A stretch of DNA of 11,529 nucleotides from Clostridiales bacterium (GTDB lineage: Bacteria; Bacillota; Clostridia; Lachnospirales; Lachnospiraceae). Below, one piece after another: positions 6,705 through 11,529 of the stretch. A model generated the notes under the pieces. It was given only the letters and a program-made list of their open reading frames with translations. It did no database searches and was not told the DNA's origin. Each line of letters begins with the position of its first letter. Within the stretch, counting starts at the first letter, position 1. The translations under genes and the position numbers were made by a program. The stretch lies in contig JAHZAR010000082.1 in NCBI GenBank assembly GCA_019423835.1, positions 1 through 11,529 of the forward strand, written 5' to 3'.

Positions 6705-7133
6705 ATGAAACTGTTCCTTGAAATGCTTTTATACCGGGCTTTTCACGCACAGAGGAAGCGTCTTCGCCCGTTTATGGCACAGCTTAAGCTGGCGCCGGGC
6801 CAGCCTAAGATCCTGTACTATCTGGTCAGCCATGAGGGCTGCATGCAGAAGGAGGTGGCAGAGTACTGCGACATTGAGCCAGCCACTGCCAGCCGTATCC
6901 TCGACACCATGGAGAAGGGGGGGCTGATCAGAAGAACGGTGGCGGAGAATAACCGGAGAGCAGGGAGTATTTCCCTGACAGAGACTGGACTCAGACAGTA
7001 TCAGCTGTGGGAAACCCGCTGCCGGGAGGTGGAGGCAGAGATGCTGGCCGGCTTTTCCGAGAAGGAGAAGAGGGAGCTGACAGAGTATTTGAAACGGGTT
7101 TACAAAAATCTCAGCGGAAAGGATGCCCTTTAA
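6705..7133 (+). CDS. MarR-family transcriptional regulator
   Basis: A 142-residue winged helix-turn-helix regulator, the usual MarR size. An N-terminal dimerisation helix is followed by the DNA-binding domain (about 32-98): PGQPKILYYLVSHEGCMQKEVAEYCDIEPATASRILDTMEKGGLIRR, split here only in description, with recognition helix around 58-70. The wing is ENNRRAGSISLT (81-92), in which the common D of the DxRxxxxxLT wing motif is replaced by N. C-terminal helices complete the dimer interface. The ATG follows AAGGAGG (6691-6697) by seven bases. It is first in an operon with two ABC exporter half-genes. MarR proteins in this setting usually repress their own operon until a ligand binds, and palindromes overlap the promoter here. 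The ligand is unknown. Confidence 0.94.
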   Translation: MKLFLEMLLYRAFHAQRKRLRPFMAQLKLAPGQPKILYYLVSHEGCMQKEVAEYCDIEPATASRILDTMEKGGLIRRTVAENNRRAGSISLTETGLRQYQLWETRCREVEAEMLAGFSEKEKRELTEYLKRVYKNLSGKDAL

Positions 7134-7144
7134 AGGAGGAAGCG

Positions 7145-8890
7145 GTGAAGGACTTAAAGAGAATTTTCAGATACATGAAGCCATACAGAAGGCAGTTTAT
7201 TTTGGCTGTGCTGTTTGTGGTGGTGGAGGCCAGCTTCGAGCTTACGATCCCCATGCTGATGGCTGACATGATTGACGTGGGAGTGGCAAACCACGATATG
7301 AACTACATTGTGGAGCGGGGGATGATCATGATGGGCTGTGCTCTGCTGGCCCTGATTACGGGACTTATCTACGCCAGATTTTCCGCAAGAGCTGCCAATG
7401 GATTCGGAGCGGCTCTCAGGGAGGCGGAATATATCAAGGTGCAGGAGTATTCCTTCGGCAACCTGGATCATTTTGAGACGTCCTCTCTGATCACCCGCAT
7501 GACAACAGATGTGACCGTGATGCAGAATGCAGTAAGCGGAGGCCTGCGGCCTCTGGTGCGAAGCCCTGTGATGCTGCTCATGGGACTCGGAATGACCTTC
7601 TACCTGAACCGGAAGCTGGTTCTGGTATTTGCTGTCTGCATTCCGATCCTTGCTTTTATCCTTTTCTCTATTGTGAGCCATGTGGCACCCATGTACGGGA
7701 GGCTTCAGAGAGCTGTTGACCGGGTGAATGCCATTGTACAGGAAAACCTGAATGCCATCCGCGTTGTGAAGGCCTTTGTCCGCGGTGAGTATGAGGAGGA
7801 AAAATTTGCACAGGTAAACAGCGAATTGAAAAAAACCAGCCAGAAAACTTTCCACTATGCGGTGCTGAACCTTCCGGCCTTCCAGCTTGTCATGTATGGA
7901 GCGGTTGTCATGATCCTCTGGTTTGGAGGACGGATGGTGCAGATAGGAGGCATGCAGGTGGGGGAGCTGACAGGCTTTCTGACCTATGTGCAGCAGATCA
8001 TCAATTCTCTGATGATGATCTCCAATGTGTTCCTGATGCTCACCCGCTCCCTTGCCAGTGCCAGACGAATCGGCGAGGTCTTTGACGAACCTCTGGATCT
8101 GGTAGACGGGGAAGATACAGTGGAAACGGTGGAGCACGGTTCCATTGACTTTGAGCATGTGTACTTCAAGTACAGGGAGGATGCGAAGGAGTATGTGCTT
8201 TCCGATATAAACCTTCATATACGGGCCGGGGAAACGGTGGGAATCATCGGGGGAACCGGATCGGCCAAGAGTACTCTGGTGCAGCTGATCCCCAGGCTCT
8301 ATGACATCACATCAGGGCAGCTTCTGATTGACGGGAAGGATGTGAAGCGTTTTTCCCTGAAGCATCTGAGGGACGCCGTGGGCATTGTGCTCCAGAAAAA
8401 TGTTCTGTTTTCAGGAAGCATCCGGGATAACCTGCTGTGGGGAAACGAGGGTGCGGATGAGAAGGAGATCGAGTGGGCCTGCCATGCTGCCTGCGTGGAT
8501 GAATTCATCGGCCGGTTCCCGGAAGGGTACGATACGGATTTGGGACAGGGCGGCGTCAATGTCTCCGGCGGGCAGAAGCAGAGGCTTTGTATTGCCAGGA
8601 CACTTTTAAAGCATCCGAAGGTATTGATTTTTGATGACTCCACCAGCGCCGTGGACACGGCCACAGACGCAAAAATACGGGCAGAGCTTGCAAAGCTTTC
8701 CGATATGACGAAGATTATCATTGCACAGAGAATCACTTCCGTCATGGATGCAGATCAGATTGTGATTCTGGAGGATGGAAAGATCCACGCAGTGGGAACT
8801 CATGAGGAGCTTTTGAAGAGGGATCCGATCTATCAGGAACTCTACTATTCACAGCAGAAAGGGGCAGAGGAAGATGGCGAGACAGTTTAA
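7145..8890 (+). CDS. Heterodimeric ABC exporter subunit with degenerate ATP site
   Basis: A 581-residue half-transporter: six-helix membrane domain (about 1-310) fused to an ATPase domain (about 332-570). The Walker A is GGTGSAKST (369-377), with A replacing the usual G or S before K375. Q-loop is Q417 and the signature VSGGQ (473-477) is consensus. Walker B reads VLIFDDS, so D498 replaces the catalytic Glu, and Q528 (AQR) replaces the H-loop His. These changes mark the non-hydrolysing half of TM287/288- or LmrCD-like exporters. The start is GTG at 7145, five bases after AGGAGG (7134-7139). The open frame continues upstream inside marR without a ribosome binding site. It lies 11 bp after marR and overlaps the next gene by 17 bp. 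Likely exports drugs, peptides or lipids; the substrate is not readable. Confidence 0.94.
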   Translation: MKDLKRIFRYMKPYRRQFILAVLFVVVEASFELTIPMLMADMIDVGVANHDMNYIVERGMIMMGCALLALITGLIYARFSARAANGFGAALREAEYIKVQEYSFGNLDHFETSSLITRMTTDVTVMQNAVSGGLRPLVRSPVMLLMGLGMTFYLNRKLVLVFAVCIPILAFILFSIVSHVAPMYGRLQRAVDRVNAIVQENLNAIRVVKAFVRGEYEEEKFAQVNSELKKTSQKTFHYAVLNLPAFQLVMYGAVVMILWFGGRMVQIGGMQVGELTGFLTYVQQIINSLMMISNVFLMLTRSLASARRIGEVFDEPLDLVDGEDTVETVEHGSIDFEHVYFKYREDAKEYVLSDINLHIRAGETVGIIGGTGSAKSTLVQLIPRLYDITSGQLLIDGKDVKRFSLKHLRDAVGIVLQKNVLFSGSIRDNLLWGNEGADEKEIEWACHAACVDEFIGRFPEGYDTDLGQGGVNVSGGQKQRLCIARTLLKHPKVLIFDDSTSAVDTATDAKIRAELAKLSDMTKIIIAQRITSVMDADQIVILEDGKIHAVGTHEELLKRDPIYQELYYSQQKGAEEDGETV

Positions 8891-10733
8891 CGGAAAGAGA
8901 CCGAAAAACCTGAAAAAGACCTTTTTAAAGCTCCTGGGCTATATGGGAAATCATAAATTCCTTCTGCTTCTGGTAGCTGTGCTTGTGTCAGTCAGTGCCT
9001 CGGCAGGCCTGATTGGAACCTATATGCTTAAGCCGATTGTAAATAAGTACATTGTGCCCGGCGACCTGGACGGGCTTGTGAAGGCTGTGCTTTTCACGGG
9101 GGCAGTGTACCTGTGCGGCGTAATGGCGGCCTACGGCTATACCCAGACCATGGTGGTGGCGGCCCAGAAGATTATCTTTGAGATCCGCCGGGATCTGTTT
9201 GGCCATGTGCAGAAGCTGCCGTTAAAATACTTCGACACCAGAACCCACGGCGACATCATGAGCCGTTTCACCAATGATGTGGATACTATCTCGGATGCCC
9301 TGAACAACAGCTTTGCCATGATCATCCAGAGCTTTATCCAGATTGTGGGAACCCTGACCCTGATCTTTGTGCTGAACTGGAGACTGTCCCTGATTGTGTT
9401 TGTCTGCTATATTCTGATGTTCTCCTATATCCGGTACAGCGGAAAGAAGAGCAAGTACTATTTCAATTTCCAGCAGAAATATCTGGGGGAACTAAATGGC
9501 TTTGTGGAGGAGCGGACAGCAGGACAGAAGGTGGTGAAGGTATTCAACCACGAGGAGACCAGTATTGAGGAGTTCAGAAGAAAAAACAGAAATCTTCAGG
9601 AGGCGGCGACGAACGCTCTCACCTACTCTGGAAGTATGGTTCCTGTTATAGTCAGCATTTCCTATGTAAATTTTGCCATTGTGGCTATGGTGGGAGGTTA
9701 TATGGTCCTGCGGGGCTGGACAGATGTGGGAAGCCTGAGCAGCTATCTGGTTTTTGTGCGCCAGACAGCCATGCCTTTAAACCAGTTTACCCTGCAGTCT
9801 AACTTCATGCTGGCGGCCCTGGCAGGAGCGGAGCGGATCTTCGAGGCAATGGATGAGGAGCCGGAAGCAGATGAGGGGACGGTAACCCTGGTAAACAGGA
9901 AGGATAACCCGGACGGCAGCATGGAGGAGTCAGAAACGCGCACAGGACTCTGGGCCTGGAAGGAAAAGACAGAGGACGGAGGGGAGCGGCTGATTCCCCT
10001 CCGGGGAGATGTGCGGTTCGATCATGTGGACTTTGGATATGAGCCGGGGCATCCGATTCTGAAACAGATAAGCCTTTATGCAAAGCCAGGGCAGAAGATT
10101 GCCTTTGTCGGCTCTACCGGAGCCGGAAAGACCACGATCACAAACCTGATCAACCGGTTTTATGATATTGACAGAGGAAGCCTTACCTATGACGGTATCG
10201 ATGTCAGGAGAATCAGAAAGGATGACCTGCGGCGTTCTCTCGGAATCGTCCTTCAGGATACGCATCTGTTTACAGGAACCATTGCCGACAACATCCGGTA
10301 CGGAAGGCTGGACGCTACCGACGGAGAGGTGGTGGAGGCGGCAAAGCTGGCCAATGCGGATTCCTTCATCCGGAGGCTCCCCAGGGGGTATGACACGATG
10401 GTTACCGCAGACGGAGGCAATCTGTCCCAGGGACAGAGGCAGCTTCTGGCCATTGCCAGGGCTGCCGTGGCGGATCCGCCTGTCCTGATCCTCGACGAGG
10501 CAACCAGCTCCATCGACACGAGAACAGAGAGACTGATCGAAAAGGGAATGGATCGGCTGATGGAGGGAAGAACCGTGTTTGTGATTGCCCACAGGCTTTC
10601 CACCGTCCGGAATTCTAATGCCATCATGGTGCTGGAACAGGGACAGATTATCGAGCGCGGAGATCACGAAGATCTGCTTCGCCAGAAGGGCGAATATTAT
10701 CAGCTCTATACAGGAATGTTTGAGCTGAGCTGA
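8874..10733 (+). CDS. Heterodimeric ABC exporter subunit with consensus ATP site
   Basis: A 619-residue half-transporter and partner of the preceding gene. Membrane domain is about 20-325. The ATPase domain has Walker A GSTGAGKTT (413-421), Walker B VLILDEA with catalytic E542, and H573 (AHR), all consensus. Its signature is LSQGQ (517-521) instead of SGGQ. In the head-to-tail dimer this poor signature faces the degenerate Walker site of the partner, while the partner's good VSGGQ completes this subunit's hydrolytic site. An insert of about 40 residues (333-375, with GLWAWKEKTEDGG) lies between membrane and ATPase domains, a feature I recall from related clostridial exporters. The ATG overlaps the previous gene by 17 bp, with AAAGGGG (8858-8864) nine bases before it. 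A terminator about 100 bp downstream ends the operon. Confidence 0.95.
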   Translation: MARQFNGKRPKNLKKTFLKLLGYMGNHKFLLLLVAVLVSVSASAGLIGTYMLKPIVNKYIVPGDLDGLVKAVLFTGAVYLCGVMAAYGYTQTMVVAAQKIIFEIRRDLFGHVQKLPLKYFDTRTHGDIMSRFTNDVDTISDALNNSFAMIIQSFIQIVGTLTLIFVLNWRLSLIVFVCYILMFSYIRYSGKKSKYYFNFQQKYLGELNGFVEERTAGQKVVKVFNHEETSIEEFRRKNRNLQEAATNALTYSGSMVPVIVSISYVNFAIVAMVGGYMVLRGWTDVGSLSSYLVFVRQTAMPLNQFTLQSNFMLAALAGAERIFEAMDEEPEADEGTVTLVNRKDNPDGSMEESETRTGLWAWKEKTEDGGERLIPLRGDVRFDHVDFGYEPGHPILKQISLYAKPGQKIAFVGSTGAGKTTITNLINRFYDIDRGSLTYDGIDVRRIRKDDLRRSLGIVLQDTHLFTGTIADNIRYGRLDATDGEVVEAAKLANADSFIRRLPRGYDTMVTADGGNLSQGQRQLLAIARAAVADPPVLILDEATSSIDTRTERLIEKGMDRLMEGRTVFVIAHRLSTVRNSNAIMVLEQGQIIERGDHEDLLRQKGEYYQLYTGMFELS

Positions 10734-10824
10734 CGAAAGAGTCAGAAAGGAAAAGGGAGGGCTGTATACAGGGGGACAGAAAATCCCATGTTAAAAAGCC
10801 ATGCCCCGCCAAGGGGAGGAAAAG

Positions 10825-10853
10825 CACTTGAAAAGCCGCCAATGCATAAGATA
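10825..10853 (+). promoter_or_regulatory. Candidate SigK/SigE-type promoter of sigK
   Basis: CATAAGATA (10845-10853) fits the SigK -10 pattern CATAnnnTA exactly and partly fits the SigE pattern. CACT (10825-10828) fits the SigK -35 core mACm at 16 bp spacing. The start would be near 10860, inside the loop of the terminator hairpin, leaving about 22 nt before the TTG. In Bacillus, sigK is read by SigE and by SigK itself. Motifs are short, so this is tentative. Confidence 0.5.
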
Positions 10854-10883
10854 GATTAACGTAACTTTAAGGCGGCTTTTTTT
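10831..10883 (+). terminator. Terminator of the marR-ABC operon, overlapping the sigK start
   Basis: The stem AAAAGCCGCC (10831-10840) pairs perfectly with GGCGGCTTTT (10871-10880) across a 30-nt A/T-rich loop, followed by TTT, so seven Ts in all. The 3' arm also contains the apparent Shine-Dalgarno sequence of sigK, and the last Ts are part of its TTG start codon. The long loop makes it weaker than the other terminators here. Between 10734 and 10830 I see only a 10-bp palindrome CTGTATACAG (10762-10771) and no gene. Confidence 0.75.
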
Positions 10884-11454
10884 GAAAACTTTTCCAAAAC
10901 CACTGACAGCAGAAGAAGAGCGGGAATACCTGAAGCGTTGCAGGGAGGGCGATGAGGAAGCAAAAGCCGTTCTGATAGAAAGAAACCTGAGGCTCGTGGC
11001 CCACGTAATAAAAAAATACCAGTATACAGACTATGAAACGGAGGATCTTCTCTCAGTTGGAACGATTGGCCTGATCAAAGCGGTCAATACCTTTAAGGCG
11101 GAAAAAGGTTCCAGACTTGCCACCTATGCGGCCAAATGTGTGGAAAATGAAATTCTGATGCTGTTCCGGGCGGGAAAGAAGAGAGCCAGGGATGTGTCGC
11201 TCTACGATTCCATAGGAGTGGATAAAGACGGGGAAACAGTGAGCCTGATGGATGTGCTGGAGGCAGAGGAGACGCAGGTGCTGGACACCATCATCATGGA
11301 ACAGGATGTGAAAGAGCTCTATGAGGCCTACGCAAAATGTCTGAAGGAGATGGAGAAAAAGGTAGTCTGTATGAGGTATGGGCTGTTTGGCACGAAGGAG
11401 CACACACAGAGGGAGATTGCGGCTGTGCTGGGAATATCGCGATCCTATGTATAG
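10882..11454 (+). CDS. sigK: Sporulation sigma factor SigK, N-terminal part, interrupted
   Basis: A mother-cell sigma factor of late sporulation that directs coat and cortex genes. The 190 residues align from memory with Bacillus SigK: FPKPLTAEEE at the start, LIERNLRLVAHVIKKY (31-46, region 2.1), EDLLSVGTIGLIKAV (54-68), and TYAAKCVENEILM (81-93, region 2.4). Region 4 starts at about 150, with TQREIAAVLGISRSYV ending at residue 190. The family continues with SRIEKRAL and some 40 more residues, but here TAG follows V190 and no other frame continues it. The pro-sequence of Bacillus pro-SigK is absent, as in C. difficile. The start is TTG, six bases after AAGGCGG (10869-10875), since no ATG lies upstream. 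The break in region 4.2 suggests an inserted element, with the 3' part of the gene beyond the window. Confidence 0.9.
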   Translation: MKTFPKPLTAEEEREYLKRCREGDEEAKAVLIERNLRLVAHVIKKYQYTDYETEDLLSVGTIGLIKAVNTFKAEKGSRLATYAAKCVENEILMLFRAGKKRARDVSLYDSIGVDKDGETVSLMDVLEAEETQVLDTIIMEQDVKELYEAYAKCLKEMEKKVVCMRYGLFGTKEHTQREIAAVLGISRSYV

Positions 11455-11465
11455 CGACGTCGCTA
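11452..11465. other. Putative left junction of an element in sigK, perfect palindrome
   Basis: The first 14 bases that no longer read as sigK form a perfect palindrome, TAGCGAC/GTCGCTA, with the stop TAG as its first three bases. The upstream edge of sigK sequence is at or just before 11451. If an element is inserted here, this would be its attachment arm or a recombinase or operator site. The exact crossover cannot be placed without the other junction. Confidence 0.45.
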
Positions 11466-11476
11466 ATGTAAACGAA

Positions 11477-11529
11477 GGGGCCGTTGCAAAATAGATGAGA
11501 AATCATCTATAGAGCAATGGCTCCATTTT
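11477..11529 (+). terminator. Long imperfect hairpin with T-tail, terminator or element end
   Basis: The outer stem GGGGCCGTTGC (11477-11487) pairs with GCAATGGCTCC (11514-11524) through nine Watson-Crick and two G-U pairs. A 3x3 internal loop (AAA/AGA) follows, then an 8-bp stem ATAGATGA/TCATCTAT (11491-11498, 11503-11510) closed by a GAAA tetraloop. ATTTT follows to the window end. The G-U pairs form only in + strand RNA, which favours a rightward transcript. GGGGCCGTTGCAAAA also recalls insertion-sequence ends of the CTGTTGCAAA kind, so an IS terminus is possible. Confidence 0.5.

Noticed and set aside
7007..7144. N-terminal extension of the first exporter half into marR
   Set aside because: It would overlap marR by over 120 bp in another frame. 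The GTG at 7145 follows a strong AGGAGG and gives the normal exporter N-terminus KDLKRIFRYMKPYRRQF.
7154..8218. 354-codon open frame on the minus strand
   Set aside because: It is antisense to the ABC exporter half-gene and is very rich in His, Gln and Ser, which is typical of a shadow of a Val/Met/Asp-rich coding strand.
11452..11476. Simple frameshift explaining the sigK stop
   Set aside because: Reading the other two forward frames after 11451 gives no match to the expected SRIEKRALMKL continuation, so a one- or two-base error does not restore the gene.
1..11529. CRISPR array or tRNA genes
   Set aside because: I saw no regularly spaced identical repeats of CRISPR length and no tRNA-like T-arm/acceptor pattern. 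The only structured RNA gene visible is the RNase P RNA tail.

Overview
The window looks like chromosomal DNA of a spore-forming clostridium, most likely of the Lachnospiraceae (Clostridium cluster XIVa) type. This is an inference from the class A-like RNase P RNA tail, the strong AGGAGG ribosome binding sites, roughly balanced GC content, the styles of the ABC exporter and MacB-like genes, and a sporulation sigma factor that lacks a pro-sequence.

Layout. (1) Bases 1-86 are the 3' end of the RNase P RNA gene (rnpB, + strand), followed by its terminator. (2) On the minus strand, pyrB and pyrI encode the catalytic and regulatory subunits of aspartate carbamoyltransferase. They overlap by 7 bp, have their own sigma-A promoter with a leader of only about 30 nt, and end at a terminator facing rnpB. 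(3) Divergent from pyrB, a + strand operon (1835-6441) encodes a MacB/LolD-type ATPase, a large membrane-anchored extracellular protein built of CARDB/Ig-like units, a MacB/FtsX-type permease and a small DHFR/RibD-C-fold protein. It ends in a 19-bp hairpin. The 223-bp divergent spacer carries three TTTAAGA-like direct repeats at 10-11 bp spacing, a possible response-regulator site. (4) A second + strand operon (6705-10733) encodes a MarR repressor and the two halves of a heterodimeric ABC exporter with one degenerate and one consensus ATP site. Its promoter is overlapped by two palindromes, probably MarR operators. (5) At the right edge lies sigK, the late mother-cell sporulation sigma factor. 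Its start codon and Shine-Dalgarno sequence fall in the 3' arm of the exporter-operon terminator, and a SigK/SigE-like promoter fits inside that terminator's loop.

The most interesting point is the right end. The sigK reading frame stops abruptly inside the sigma region 4 helix-turn-helix, right after ISRSYV, and the following DNA does not continue sigK in any frame. It begins with a perfect 14-bp palindrome and then a long imperfect hairpin. This is what the left junction of a skin-like element interrupting sigK would look like, with the rest of sigK and a recombinase expected beyond the window. An insertion sequence or a plain disruption cannot be excluded from this window alone.

How the parts relate: pyrBI and rnpB are housekeeping genes. 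The two transporter operons look like envelope stress or drug-response modules with separate regulation. sigK is a sporulation gene that would need excision of the putative insert to give a full-length protein.
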